From contig NZ_CP122960.1 in the NCBI RefSeq assembly GCF_029854195.1, forward strand, positions 558,001 to 622,000: a stretch of DNA of 64,000 bases, given 5' to 3'. Under the pieces are notes generated by a model. That model made no database searches and was not told the DNA's origin. It saw nothing but the letters and a program-made list of their open reading frames with translations. Below are positions 26,136-35,227 of the stretch, piece by piece. Positions within the stretch are counted from its first letter, which is position 1, and every line of letters starts with the position of its first letter. The stretch comes from Amylibacter sp. IMCC11727. Lineage in GTDB: Bacteria > Pseudomonadota > Alphaproteobacteria > Rhodobacterales > Rhodobacteraceae. Both the position numbers and the translations under genes were made by a program.

Positions 26136-27339
26136 ACAATTTGGTTACTTTCCCACGCTTACCTGTCACCATATCCGCCCAACGATCCAATGCCTTTGCA
26201 CGTTGCTTCAACAGTTCAGATTGGTTGTATACTCGCGCAACTGCGCTCGGCGCTGATCCGCTGGCAACGTGGTTCAAAATGCGGTCCACGACACTTTCGG
26301 GTTCTCCCGCCTCAGCCAAGGCCGTTGCGAGGGCTGTGCGTAAGTCGTGTAATCGCCATGGGTGAACCCCTTCGAGAAGGCCATCCAACCGCCTCTTGGC
26401 TTTGCTGTGGCCTGATACGGGCGTTTTGCCTGTGGTGGTGAAAACAAATTCGCTGTTGTTGCTGGGCAGGGCTTCTATTTCGTTAAGGGCTGCTGTGGAG
26501 AGGTGGGTAGTATGCGGTTTGCCGTTTTTGGTCGCCGAACCCGATTTCACAATCTGCGCTTTGTCCGTGTTGATTTCATCCCATCGTAAATTGGCTATTT
26601 CACTGCGGCGTTGCCCCGTCAAAATGAGTAATCGCAACATCGGACCCCAGAGACTTCCCATTTGAAAAGTGGCTTCCCAAATCGCGTGAATTTCAGAGAG
26701 GCTTAGAACGCGTTCGCGAATTTCCTCTTTGGTGGCGTTTGGAAGGCCAGCGCCAATGTCAGCTTCTATGTAGTCCCGCTGTGCTGCCCAGCGCGTGAAC
26801 GTTCTTAGCGTGGATCGGATGCGGTTTGCCGCGACCTTACGGCCTTCACCCGCTTTGCGGTCTATAGCGGCCTGTAGGTGGCTTTTCGTTAGGTTTTGAA
26901 TTGGGTGGTCCAGTTGATCCTTAAGGGCGCTTGTAAGCTGCCTCAGGCGCTCTTGGTGGGTCCGTAGATTGGAAAGGTGCAGCTTTTCGTAGATACCCAG
27001 CACTTGCCGCGTTGTTTTGATATTGGCTTGAGCGAGTTCTTCCGCAAGCTTTTCGGCTTTGCGGTTCGCAATCCTATCAATCCCTTTTTCAGCTTCGGTT
27101 GCTATCTCTTGGGCGATGCTTCTCGCTAAAGCCAGACTAACTTGAGGGTATTGGCCAAGCGTGTGCTTCCGTTTTGGTCCATCCTTGACGCGCTTTTCAA
27201 ACATCCAAACAAAGCGGGGTGGTGATCCTGAGTAAACGCGCAGCCTGAGACCGCGCCTTAGCGTGTCGGATATTTCCACACGGCCCGTGTCTGGGGCTGC
27301 CAAAGACTTCAGAAATTGGTTAGTTAATTCCTTGCGCAT
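26128..27339 (-). CDS. int: Tyrosine-type site-specific integrase (P4-like)
   Basis: 403 residues from the ATG at 27339 (GGGGAC upstream). An N-terminal arm-binding domain (about 1-85, DUF4102-type with RVEISDTLRRGLRLRV) is followed by a core-binding domain. The catalytic domain carries Arg in TGQRRSEIANLRW, the HDLR box (LHDLRTALATALAE) and the nucleophile Tyr in ARVYNQSEL. It integrates the element into tRNA-Trp. Unusually it lies at the tRNA-distal end, about 200 bp from the right attachment site, reading inward. Confidence 0.93.
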   Translation of the reverse strand: MRKELTNQFLKSLAAPDTGRVEISDTLRRGLRLRVYSGSPPRFVWMFEKRVKDGPKRKHTLGQYPQVSLALARSIAQEIATEAEKGIDRIANRKAEKLAEELAQANIKTTRQVLGIYEKLHLSNLRTHQERLRQLTSALKDQLDHPIQNLTKSHLQAAIDRKAGEGRKVAANRIRSTLRTFTRWAAQRDYIEADIGAGLPNATKEEIRERVLSLSEIHAIWEATFQMGSLWGPMLRLLILTGQRRSEIANLRWDEINTDKAQIVKSGSATKNGKPHTTHLSTAALNEIEALPSNNSEFVFTTTGKTPVSGHSKAKRRLDGLLEGVHPWRLHDLRTALATALAEAGEPESVVDRILNHVASGSAPSAVARVYNQSELLKQRAKALDRWADMVTGKRGKVTKLYG

Positions 27340-27358
27340 TTGTCCCCTACGCGGCTCT

Positions 27359-27441
27359 GGGGGACAAATAGGGGACAAAAGTCCCTTGATTGCCCTGTAC
27401 AGTTCTGGACGAACCTAGACACTTTTGTATTGGGGGACAAG
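27359..27441 (+). repeat. Candidate integrase arm-site repeats, right end
   Basis: GGGGGACAAATAGGGGACAA at 27359-27378 and TTGGGGGACAAG at 27430-27441 repeat the left-end motif at 17821-17840. They lie in the integrase promoter region, so they could serve both recombination and integrase control. Confidence 0.5.
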
Positions 27442-27539
27442 TCGATGAGAAGACAAATATCCAATAAAATTTGGGCTTTTCTATACCTACTTGGACATCT
27501 TTAGATTTTGGTAGACGGTTGACCAAATTAGCTATGTCA

Positions 27540-27591
27540 CGGTCTCCAAAACCGAGGGTCGTGGGTTCGAGTCCCTCAGCCCCTGCCAGAT
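27540..27591 (+). repeat. Right attachment site (tRNA-Trp 3' remnant)
   Basis: Identical over 52 bp to tRNA-Trp 17716-17767; flanking bases differ on both sides. It lacks the acceptor 5' strand and D-arm, so it is not a functional tRNA. Confidence 0.93.
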
Positions 27592-27625
27592 GAAATTCCT
27601 TAGAGCTGCTAATGACGTGGTCTCG

Positions 27626-27650
27626 CCAAAAGGGTCTTTTGGCCCTTTGG
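27626..27650 (-). terminator. Hairpin behind the ligase gene
   Basis: CCAAAAGGG and CCCTTTGG pair around TCTTTTGG. It lies 18 bp after the minus-strand ligase stop. It may end that operon. Confidence 0.45.
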
Positions 27651-27667
27651 GGTACTGGTCGTCCATT

Positions 27668-29131
27668 TCACTTCGTGAGTTCTGCAAGTTTTAGTCGTTG
27701 AATTTTGCCAGATGGGCCTTTGGGCAGTTCATCCATGAGGTGGATCGTGTCTGGGCTTTTGAATTTGCCAAGCCGTGATGTGCAGACTTCGAGCAGGTCA
27801 TTTATTGTCGCTTTGGAATTGCCAGTGAGTTTCACTGCCGCTTCTATTCGTTCGCCATAGCTATCGCAGGGGCAGGCAAAGGCGGCGGCCTCGACCACAT
27901 CTGGGTGTGCGTAAAGTGCATCGTCGATTTCGCGTGGGGCGATGTTTTCACCGCCTTTGATGATCAGTTCCTTGAGCCGACCCGTTACGTAGAAATAGCC
28001 GTCCGCGTCTTGGCGGCCCAGATCGCCCGTGCGCAGCCAGCCATCGGGCGTGAATGTGTCGGAGGTTGCCTGAGGGTTGCGCAAGTATTCGAGCATGACA
28101 TTCGGACCGCGCACTGCGATTTCGCCTTCGGACCCATCGGTGACGATTTGCAGTTCTTTGGACAGGATGACGGTTTCATTGCCGATGGCAACGCCTGGGC
28201 TGCCGATCTTGCGGACGCCTGGAGGTAGCGGGTTCGAAAGCATTTGGGCCGCGGTTTCTGTTAGGCCCATGGTTTCTACGATGGGAACGTTGAAACGATT
28301 TTCGAACTGGGTTTGGGTTTCTGGGGCAAGGGCAGAGGAGGCAGAGCGGCCAAAACGGATTTTGTGTTGACCCGGTGTCGCTGTGCTGTGCAACAGGTGC
28401 GATATGATCGTGGGCACGACAGAAAACCATGTGGCGCCCGTGTCTTCGATATGGGTCCAAAATTTACTGGCGGAGAATTTCGGGACCATAACGAGGGAGC
28501 CCCCTGCGATGAGGGTTCCCATTACGGTCACGCAGAGCCCGTTGATATGGTAAATCGGTAACACGCAATAGCCTCGGTCGGCTTGGGTTAGTTCGTGTGC
28601 AAGGGCGGGTGTCCAGCCCCCTGCGAGCAGGCTGGCGTGCGTGTGGACGACGCCTTTGGGGCGGCCCGTGGTGCCTGAGGTGTACATCAGGAGGGCGTGG
28701 TCTGTTGGGGCGATGGAATGCAGATTAGCGGTGTGAGCGCCATCTAAGGCCAGTTTTTCGATGCCCTTGGCGGCGGATTGAAACAGAGGATCGGCTTGAT
28801 CGTGAACAAAAGCGAATTTGGCCTCGCTGTGTTCCAATGCGTAGGCAATGGCGTCTTGCCCTGCCACGAGATTTATCATCGTGGCGCGGAACCCGCCATA
28901 CAGCAGACCAAACAGAGCAAGCACGCCGCCGCGCCCGTTGGGGTGCATGACCGCTACACTGTCACCTTTGGCAACGCCCTGTGCGGTGACATGGGCGGCG
29001 ATACGGGCGGCCTCTGTTTGCAAATCACCCCATGTAAGTGTTGTTTCGCCTTCTGGAAACAGAAAGGCGGTGGCGTCGCTGCCTGCGCGTTTGTCGAGCC
29101 AATCGCGGATGGTTCCTTGAGGTGCGTTCAT
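27668..29131 (-). CDS. Acyl-CoA ligase, probably sulfoacetate-CoA ligase
   Basis: 487 residues from the ATG at 29131. AMP-forming ligase motifs: LMYTSGTTGRPKGVVHTH (P-loop), GLTETAAQ, a GWLRTGDLG motif, and a C-terminal catalytic Lys in GPSGKIQRLKLAELTK. The gene order with an acylating aldehyde dehydrogenase and a TTT transporter matches the SauT role, activating sulfoacetate to sulfoacetyl-CoA. The substrate is inferred from context only; another short organic acid is possible. ATGA overlap with the dehydrogenase gene. Confidence 0.8.
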   Translation of the reverse strand: MNAPQGTIRDWLDKRAGSDATAFLFPEGETTLTWGDLQTEAARIAAHVTAQGVAKGDSVAVMHPNGRGGVLALFGLLYGGFRATMINLVAGQDAIAYALEHSEAKFAFVHDQADPLFQSAAKGIEKLALDGAHTANLHSIAPTDHALLMYTSGTTGRPKGVVHTHASLLAGGWTPALAHELTQADRGYCVLPIYHINGLCVTVMGTLIAGGSLVMVPKFSASKFWTHIEDTGATWFSVVPTIISHLLHSTATPGQHKIRFGRSASSALAPETQTQFENRFNVPIVETMGLTETAAQMLSNPLPPGVRKIGSPGVAIGNETVILSKELQIVTDGSEGEIAVRGPNVMLEYLRNPQATSDTFTPDGWLRTGDLGRQDADGYFYVTGRLKELIIKGGENIAPREIDDALYAHPDVVEAAAFACPCDSYGERIEAAVKLTGNSKATINDLLEVCTSRLGKFKSPDTIHLMDELPKGPSGKIQRLKLAELTK

Positions 29132-30531
29132 TTTCCTGCGGCTGCCCAATAGTCTGCGAAGATGTCTTCGACCGCGGGTTCAACAGGAGGGATTTCGCGG
29201 ATGACTTTCGTGGTTTGTATGAAGTGTTTCCAGTTCAGGTTGTCGTCAATCGCATTGCCGCCCCAGCTGCCGCAGCCCATGGACAGGGAAAACGGCATAC
29301 CGTTGTTGAACGCGCCGCCTGTGGCAAAACAATGGGCTTGGTTTACAATCACGCGGCAGGTTGGAATGGATTGGCCGAGCGCAATGGCGCGACTGTCATC
29401 TGTGGAATGGAGGCCGATGGAGTGGCCTGCGCCCATGTGGGACAGGATTTCGGTGGCGATATTGGTGGCATCGTCGAAGTCCTTTGCACGATAGAGTGCG
29501 AGAACGCGGCTGAGCTTTTCGCCAGAAAGAGGATGTTCGGGGCCGATGCCTGTGGTTTCCACGGCAAGGAATTTTGTGTCGGCAGGTACTTCATCCGCAA
29601 AGCCGAGCGCATGAAGCATTTTGTCCGCGTCTTGGGCGATGACTTCGCGGTTGAGATGCCCGTCGGGCCAAAGTTTGGCGATGATGCGCGCTTCGTCTTG
29701 CACCAGCGCACCGCCTGCCTTGGCCATTTCTGCGACGAACGCGTCATAGACGGCATCAACGACGATGACCTCGTTTTCCGAAGAACAGGAGGTGGCGTTG
29801 TCAAACGTTTTGGATGCGGTGATTTTTTCGGCGGCGGCCTTTAGGTCTGCGGTTTCGTCAACAATCACGGTAACGTTGCCAGCGCCCACTGCCACGGCAG
29901 GGGTGCCACAGGTTTGAGCACGTTCCACGTTGTTTTGGCTGCCTGTGCAAATGACGCGGTTGACACCTTCCATCATGCGTTGGGTTTTCGCCTTTGATCC
30001 CGGTGCAGGGATCATCTGGACGAGGTCACGTGACAGGCCGAGTTTGTCGAATTCCGCGTGGATGTATTCGAGAAGCAATTCGCAGGAGGCCACGCCTTTG
30101 GGCGATGGGGCGACCACAATGGAATTGCCGCCTTTCAGCGCATTGATGATGTTATTTGCGGGGGTTGCAGCAGGGTTGGTGGAGGGCACAACTGCACCGA
30201 CGACGCCAACAGGGCGGGCAATTTCGGTGATACCTGTTGTAGGATCATCAGAGACCACGCCGCAGGTTTTGGCATCTGCAATGTCGCGCATTAACCCAAG
30301 TGTCTTGCGGTGGTTTTTGATGATCTTGTCAGGCACGTTTCCAAGACCCGTGGTTTTCACAGCCAGTTCAGCGAGCGTTTTGTTGCGTGTGGGTTCCATA
30401 ATGGCCCAAGCCGCAGCCTGCGCTGCGCGGTCATAGCGGTCTTGGGTTGCATTGGTTTCATAGGCTTTTTGGACCGCTGCCGCGCGGGCGAGGATTTCAT
30501 CTACAGCGATCAGATCGTCTTGGACGTTCAT
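29128..30531 (-). CDS. CoA-acylating aldehyde dehydrogenase, probably sulfoacetaldehyde dehydrogenase
   Basis: 467 residues from the ATG at 30531 (AGGAAG upstream). Catalytic Cys249 lies in FDNATSCSSENEVIV, and the VPSTNPAATPANNIINALK segment is that of the acylating AdhE/SauS-type dehydrogenases. It would convert sulfoacetyl-CoA and NAD(P)H to sulfoacetaldehyde, a substrate for Xsc elsewhere in the genome. The SauS assignment rests on the ligase partner and transporter. Cytoplasmic. Confidence 0.8.
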   Translation of the reverse strand: MNVQDDLIAVDEILARAAAVQKAYETNATQDRYDRAAQAAAWAIMEPTRNKTLAELAVKTTGLGNVPDKIIKNHRKTLGLMRDIADAKTCGVVSDDPTTGITEIARPVGVVGAVVPSTNPAATPANNIINALKGGNSIVVAPSPKGVASCELLLEYIHAEFDKLGLSRDLVQMIPAPGSKAKTQRMMEGVNRVICTGSQNNVERAQTCGTPAVAVGAGNVTVIVDETADLKAAAEKITASKTFDNATSCSSENEVIVVDAVYDAFVAEMAKAGGALVQDEARIIAKLWPDGHLNREVIAQDADKMLHALGFADEVPADTKFLAVETTGIGPEHPLSGEKLSRVLALYRAKDFDDATNIATEILSHMGAGHSIGLHSTDDSRAIALGQSIPTCRVIVNQAHCFATGGAFNNGMPFSLSMGCGSWGGNAIDDNLNWKHFIQTTKVIREIPPVEPAVEDIFADYWAAAGK

Positions 30532-30649
30532 GTCTATCTTCCTGTAATTGGAGCGTTTTGCGAAAAATCTGTTGAAACAGAGCTTGCGCAAAAGGCCAAG
30601 GATCGTCTTCGGGCGAGATCGTGAAACCCCGCCCGCTGACGACGTAGTC

Positions 30650-31618
30650 TTAAAGACCCTTGAGCAGTTCTTCCAAGGTTGCTTGGCGTTTGGCCCACAT
30701 GGCCTGAACCTCTTCGCGGTTCATAATCGCCATTGGGGAGCCGCCTGCTTTCATACGCTTGGCGACGCGTGCGTTTTCAAACATGGCTGGCACGGTTTCG
30801 GCCAGTTTGTCGATTACGCCTTGAGGAGTGCCTTTTGGCACCATCACGCCGCGGAAGTTTACGGAAGCGTTGTCGATGTCAAAGCCTTGCTCTTTCATTG
30901 TTGGCACGTCTTCCATGAAGGCGTTGCGTTCCAGATCGAACACACCGAGGATTTTCACTGTGCCAGCTTCGCGGGCGCGGAATGCGTCAGACAGGTTGTT
31001 CACGCCGCCCAAAACTTCGCCCGCGACAACGGCCTTCATGGCCCCTGCGCCGCCCTTTTTGTTTGGGATGTAGGCCAGTTTCACGCCTGCCGCTTTTTCA
31101 AGTTGTAGGGCTGCGATGTGGTGACCCACAAAGAGACCCGCGCCAGAGAATGTCAGCTTACCTGGGTTGGCTTTGGCGAAATCCACAACGTCTGCCATGG
31201 AGTTAAATTCGCTGTCTGCGGCAACCACAAACACAGCAGGGTCTGCGCCCCAGTTTGCGATGGGTTCAAAGCTGTCTGTGGAATATTCCACGCCACCTTT
31301 GATGGACTGTGCGATGAAGTGTGGCACGTTGTAAGCGGACAGGGTGTAACCGTCTGCTTCGGCCTGTGTGGCGAACCAGTTCCAGCCAACGCGGCCACCC
31401 GCACCTGGTTTGTTCAGGATCGCGATTGGCATGCCAAGTGCGTCTTCGTTGCCTGCGGTCATAGTGACGATGCGGGCTTGGAAATCTGTTGCCCCGCCTG
31501 CGCCGTAGCTGACGACCATCATTACAGGCCGATCTGGATAGTTTGCGTGGCCATCGGCCTGTGCTGTTCCTGTAAGTGCGGCAAGCGCGATGGCTGCCCC
31601 TGCTAGTAGTTTCTTCAT
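30650..31618 (-). CDS. TTT-family periplasmic solute-binding protein (TctC type)
   Basis: 322 residues. A signal peptide (1-21, ending TGTAQA) precedes the TctC/Bug fold, with YPDRPVMMVVSYGAGGATDF near the N-terminus. It captures a carboxylate or sulfonate for the TctAB membrane complex. GGAGGAG lies 6 nt before the ATG. A 118-bp gap separates it from the dehydrogenase gene. Confidence 0.93.
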   Translation of the reverse strand: MKKLLAGAAIALAALTGTAQADGHANYPDRPVMMVVSYGAGGATDFQARIVTMTAGNEDALGMPIAILNKPGAGGRVGWNWFATQAEADGYTLSAYNVPHFIAQSIKGGVEYSTDSFEPIANWGADPAVFVVAADSEFNSMADVVDFAKANPGKLTFSGAGLFVGHHIAALQLEKAAGVKLAYIPNKKGGAGAMKAVVAGEVLGGVNNLSDAFRAREAGTVKILGVFDLERNAFMEDVPTMKEQGFDIDNASVNFRGVMVPKGTPQGVIDKLAETVPAMFENARVAKRMKAGGSPMAIMNREEVQAMWAKRQATLEELLKGL

Positions 31619-31660
31619 GATAACTCCTCCCTAGAGTTCTTGGTTGAACTGTTGCGCGGC

Positions 31661-32119
31661 TTAGCGAAACAGGATTTCCCTTGGAGTAAAGACCCCAAGG
31701 AGCATTGCAAAAAGCAGGTACATCACAGCGACGAACCCTGCGGTAATAAGGATGCGTTTGATCCATGCTTTGACTTCGCTGTGGGGGGCGGGGTCGTAAA
31801 TGGACACAAGTGTGAAAACGACAATGGCGGTGGCGGTGTAAAAGCCCAAAGCCTTGCCAAGGTAAAAAGCAAAGATGCCACCAATGATCAGACCGGGTAG
31901 GATGTTCATCCATGTTTTGGCTGAAATGGTGACGCTGCCTTCGGATGGTTTGATCAGTGTTGTGGCAAAGGTCCAAACGGAGAGAACCACAAACACAGTG
32001 GACACAAGACGCGGAAAGACAAAAGCTTCGGCTGGGGTTTGTGTGTAGCTGACCCATGCGACCCAAAGGCCGACCGCCATGATGATGCCTGCGGGAATGG
32101 CGTGTTCCAGACGGTTCAT
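31661..32119 (-). CDS. TTT transporter small membrane subunit (TctB type)
   Basis: 152 residues from the ATG at 32119, which overlaps the tctA stop as ATGA. Four membrane helices, as in TctB. It forms the permease with TctA. Confidence 0.88.
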   Translation of the reverse strand: MNRLEHAIPAGIIMAVGLWVAWVSYTQTPAEAFVFPRLVSTVFVVLSVWTFATTLIKPSEGSVTISAKTWMNILPGLIIGGIFAFYLGKALGFYTATAIVVFTLVSIYDPAPHSEVKAWIKRILITAGFVAVMYLLFAMLLGVFTPREILFR

Positions 32120-33615
32120 GATGCTGCTCCCGCTTTGCGATTGCGCAGTTCCAACCAAACAGAATAGCTGATGGAGGCAAGGACCATGAGGATCAGCACC
32201 ATGTTGAGCGTGCCAGTCAGGAAATAGGTGGCAATGCCGTTTTGTGCGTTTGCGATCATTGCGCCTTCAACAAAGCTGCCTTCTGCGATGGGGCCAAGGA
32301 TCAGGCCAAGCACAAGGGGTGCGGCGGAGTAGCCGTAGCGTTCGAGAAAATACATACCGACGCCGAGGATCATCATCACGTAGACATCGTTCATGGAGGT
32401 TTGCACCGAATAGCTGCCGAATACGGCGAGCGCGAGCACGATAGCGGCCATAATGTGCGAAGGCACGCGGGCGATGCGGGCGGCGTAACCTGCGATCATC
32501 AGGCCAAAGATACACATCAGGATTTGGCCGATGAGCATGGAGTTGATGAATGGCCAAACGACCGCGGGGTAATCGCGAAAGATGTTTGGGCCAGGAAAAA
32601 TGCCGTGAATGATCAATCCGCCAAGCAACACGGCGGCAGTTGGGCTGCCTGGGATAGAAAGCGTTAGCAGCGGGACAAGCGATGGCCCCACCATGGCGTT
32701 GTTCGCGCTTTCTGCGGCAATGATACCCTCGGGGTGGCCCGTGCCGAATTTTTCGCGATCTGGAGAGAAGTTTTTGGATTGGTCATAAGCCACAAGACCA
32801 GCAATTTGGCCACCGACCCCTGGGATCAGGCCGATGATGGACCCAACCGTTGTGCCGATGCCAAGGGCGCGGATGGAGCCAATTGTTTCGCGGATAGATG
32901 CGACGAGCGGGTGTGGTTTGACGTCGATGACTTCCATGTCTTGCGCTTGGCGGCCTTTGGCGAACATGGAAATGACTTGCGGGATTGCAAACAGGCCGAT
33001 CAGTGCTGCGATGATGTTAATCCCACCTGACAAGGAGGAGTGGAAGATGAACCGCTGCGTGCCCAGAATATCGTCAAAACCGATAGTGGACAGCCACAGA
33101 CCTATGCAGCCTGCGAGCAACCCTTTGACCACTGATCCACCGCCCAGCGTTCCGATGATTGTAACCCCAAGGATTGCGACCCAAAAGCTCTCGGATGGGC
33201 CAAAGGCCAACGCCCAAGACGCGAGTACTGGGGTCAAGAAAATCAGAAGCAAAACGCCGATCACGCCGCCAAATAGCGATGCTAGAAACGAGACCTGCAA
33301 AGCGCGTGCGCCTTCGCCTTTTTTCGCAAGGGTGTGGCCATCGAGTGTGGTGGCGATGTTAGCGGGGGCTCCTGGAATTTTCAAAAGGATTGCTGATACC
33401 GCGCCGCCCGCGACCGTAGACGTATAAAGTGCGCCAAGCAGGATCAGGCCCTGTGCGGGTTCCAGTTTGAATGTAAACGGAATTGCCAACGCAACCGCCA
33501 TAGTGGGGGAGAGGCCCGGTGTCGCGCCCAAAATCAGGCCAAAAATCGTGCCAAGTAGCAGCAATCCAAATGACGTGAATGTAAACACTTCACCAAAGTA
33601 AAAGATAAATTCCAT
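32116..33615 (-). CDS. TTT transporter large membrane subunit (TctA type)
   Basis: 499 residues from the ATG at 33615 (GGGAGG 4 nt upstream). The family signature GATPGLSPTMAVALAIPFTF and a second copy LIPGVGGQIAGLVAYDQSK in the second half show the inverted-repeat TctA fold, with about 12 membrane helices. First gene of the five-gene minus-strand operon, divergent from the LacI gene. Confidence 0.95.
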   Translation of the reverse strand: MEFIFYFGEVFTFTSFGLLLLGTIFGLILGATPGLSPTMAVALAIPFTFKLEPAQGLILLGALYTSTVAGGAVSAILLKIPGAPANIATTLDGHTLAKKGEGARALQVSFLASLFGGVIGVLLLIFLTPVLASWALAFGPSESFWVAILGVTIIGTLGGGSVVKGLLAGCIGLWLSTIGFDDILGTQRFIFHSSLSGGINIIAALIGLFAIPQVISMFAKGRQAQDMEVIDVKPHPLVASIRETIGSIRALGIGTTVGSIIGLIPGVGGQIAGLVAYDQSKNFSPDREKFGTGHPEGIIAAESANNAMVGPSLVPLLTLSIPGSPTAAVLLGGLIIHGIFPGPNIFRDYPAVVWPFINSMLIGQILMCIFGLMIAGYAARIARVPSHIMAAIVLALAVFGSYSVQTSMNDVYVMMILGVGMYFLERYGYSAAPLVLGLILGPIAEGSFVEGAMIANAQNGIATYFLTGTLNMVLILMVLASISYSVWLELRNRKAGAAS

Positions 33616-33663
33616 ACCGCCTCCCAACGGATCGTTTCGCAAAAGCCTGCGGGCACGCTTTTG

Positions 33664-33710
33664 TTGACTTATCAGGTTAGGGAATGAAAATAGTATTGCA
33701 AATGTTTTCA
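33664..33710. promoter_or_regulatory. Divergent control region between tctA and lacI-type gene
   Basis: TGAAAA (33685-33690) and TTTTCA (33705-33710) form an inverted repeat with a 14-bp spacer around TTGCAA, a likely LacI-family operator. TTGACT at 33664-33669 with AAAATA 17 nt later could be the regulator's promoter. Confidence 0.45.
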
Positions 33711-33735
33711 TAAAATTAGCTGAAAAGGGAATTTA

Positions 33736-34776
33736 ATGGCGGGAAAACAATCAGGTAAGGTGGATATTGTTGCGGTGGCAAAGGCTGCAAAGGTGTCTGC
33801 TTCGACGGTGTCGCGCACGTTCAATCACCCTGATTTGGTGAATCCAGCGACTCGCAAAAAGATCGACCGAACAATTAGACGGCTCGGGTATATCCGAAAT
33901 CGGGCGGCTCAGGCGATGCACGGGAAACGCTCTAGTACGGTTGGGCTTGTGGTTCCGACAATTGATCACGCGATATTTGCCGAATTGGTGCAGTCGTTTT
34001 CCGAAACGTTGGAGGCAGCAGGCTTTACGATTCTGATGACGTCACACGGGTACGATCTGGAGCGTGAATACGCTGTTGTGCGAAAACTGTTGGAACATCG
34101 CGTTGACGGTGTTGCATTGATCGGTTTGGAGCATTCTGACGAAACCTATCGATTGTTGGAGCAGCAGGAACTGCCCACTTTGGCGGTTTGGAATTTTGAC
34201 AAGGCATCGCGCGTGTCCTGCGTGGGTGCAGAAAACATGTTGGCAGGGCGCATGGCTGCAGAGCATTTGTTGGAGCTGGGGCATCGCGACATCGGCGCTG
34301 TTTTTCCAAATACGCAAGGCAATGACCGGTCGTTCGACCGTTTGCGTGGCGCGAAAGCCGCGCTGTCGGAAGCTGGAATTACGGTGCCCGAAAATCGCCA
34401 GTGGACGACCCCTTACAGTGTCGCGCAGGCCAAAGCGGTGTGTCTGGAAATTTTGGCGAAGACGGATAGACCGAGCGCGCTGTTATGTGGCAACGATGTG
34501 ATCGCGCAGGGGTGTTTGTATGCTGCCGCGCAAAGGGGCCTGCGTGTTCCCCAAGATCTGAGCGTGATGGGGATTGGCGATTTTAAAGGGTCCAAAGATA
34601 TCGAACCTGCTCTGAGCACTGTGCGACTGCCTGCACAGACCATTGGTGAAAGAGCCGCGAAGCTTATCGTGCGCTTAATAGCAGGCGAAAAAACGGAAAT
34701 AACCCGAGAAGCCTTTCCCCCAAAGCTTATGGAGCGTGTCAGCACGCGGCGTTTAGAGACCACGGGCGTTCGATAA
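33736..34776 (+). CDS. LacI-family transcription regulator of the TTT operon
   Basis: 346 residues. Helix-turn-helix at about 9-28 (DIVAVAKAAKVSASTVSRTF) plus the hinge helix GYIRNRAAQAM. The periplasmic-binding-like ligand domain follows, with SSTVGLVVPT and LCGNDVIAQGCLYAA. Divergent from the transport operon, so it probably senses the transported compound or a derivative. Confidence 0.92.
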   Translation: MAGKQSGKVDIVAVAKAAKVSASTVSRTFNHPDLVNPATRKKIDRTIRRLGYIRNRAAQAMHGKRSSTVGLVVPTIDHAIFAELVQSFSETLEAAGFTILMTSHGYDLEREYAVVRKLLEHRVDGVALIGLEHSDETYRLLEQQELPTLAVWNFDKASRVSCVGAENMLAGRMAAEHLLELGHRDIGAVFPNTQGNDRSFDRLRGAKAALSEAGITVPENRQWTTPYSVAQAKAVCLEILAKTDRPSALLCGNDVIAQGCLYAAAQRGLRVPQDLSVMGIGDFKGSKDIEPALSTVRLPAQTIGERAAKLIVRLIAGEKTEITREAFPPKLMERVSTRRLETTGVR

Positions 34777-35060
34777 ATACGTAGCTTGGCGGTAAAATGT
34801 TTTTTGAAACATCTTCTAAGGTCCGTCAGCCGCTGCCCGCAGAAGTTTCAAAAACTATGGTTTGATCGGGCCTTCTGACCATTGGCTTGGATAAATTCTT
34901 GGATGCACTTTTGGCGTGTGTTGGCTTTTTCCTGATCGGCTCTGGGTTTTAATGTGCTGAAAAGTAAGGGAAAACCGAGCGATGGGGGTGTTTGGAATTT
35001 TGGTTTACGTTGAGGTGAATTGTGGAAGTTTGTTGCGCAATTGGCACAAAAATGGCGGGG
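34777..35060. other. Non-coding gap before the IS21 element
   Basis: No gene supported. ATGTTTTTTGAAACAT (34798-34813) is a weak AT hairpin behind the regulator gene. The end (35061-35067) is the IS21 target duplication AATTGAG. Confidence 0.5.
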
Positions 35061-35227
35061 AATTGAGTGTCAAGGGCGGAGCAAAACTGGGCCAGTAGGG
35101 CGGCGTAAAAGTGAGCCATTCGGGGTGTAGTGAGAGGGCTGGGATTGGGCGTGCGCCCGGGAACCAGCGGCTCGTCACAAAGCAAGCGGGTTCCCGAGCG
35201 CATTGCCCCGTCAGGGGCAATTTCTTT

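Larger units (their letters stand above)
17716..27591. mobile_element. Integrative element inserted in tRNA-Trp
   Basis: The unit is delimited by an identical 52-bp direct repeat of the tRNA-Trp 3' part (17716-17767 and 27540-27591). It holds a tyrosine integrase near the right end reading inward, a minus-strand operon of small DNA-binding proteins, two plus-strand protease-like cargo genes at the left, and a nested IS66 unit of 3.8 kb. Without the IS it is about 6 kb and has no structural phage or conjugation genes, so it resembles a small integrative island or phage satellite. Base composition is visibly more AT-rich than the flanking core genes. Confidence 0.9.

Noticed and set aside
27540..27591. 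Second tRNA-Trp gene
   Set aside because: Only the 3' part is present; no acceptor 5' strand or D-arm upstream.
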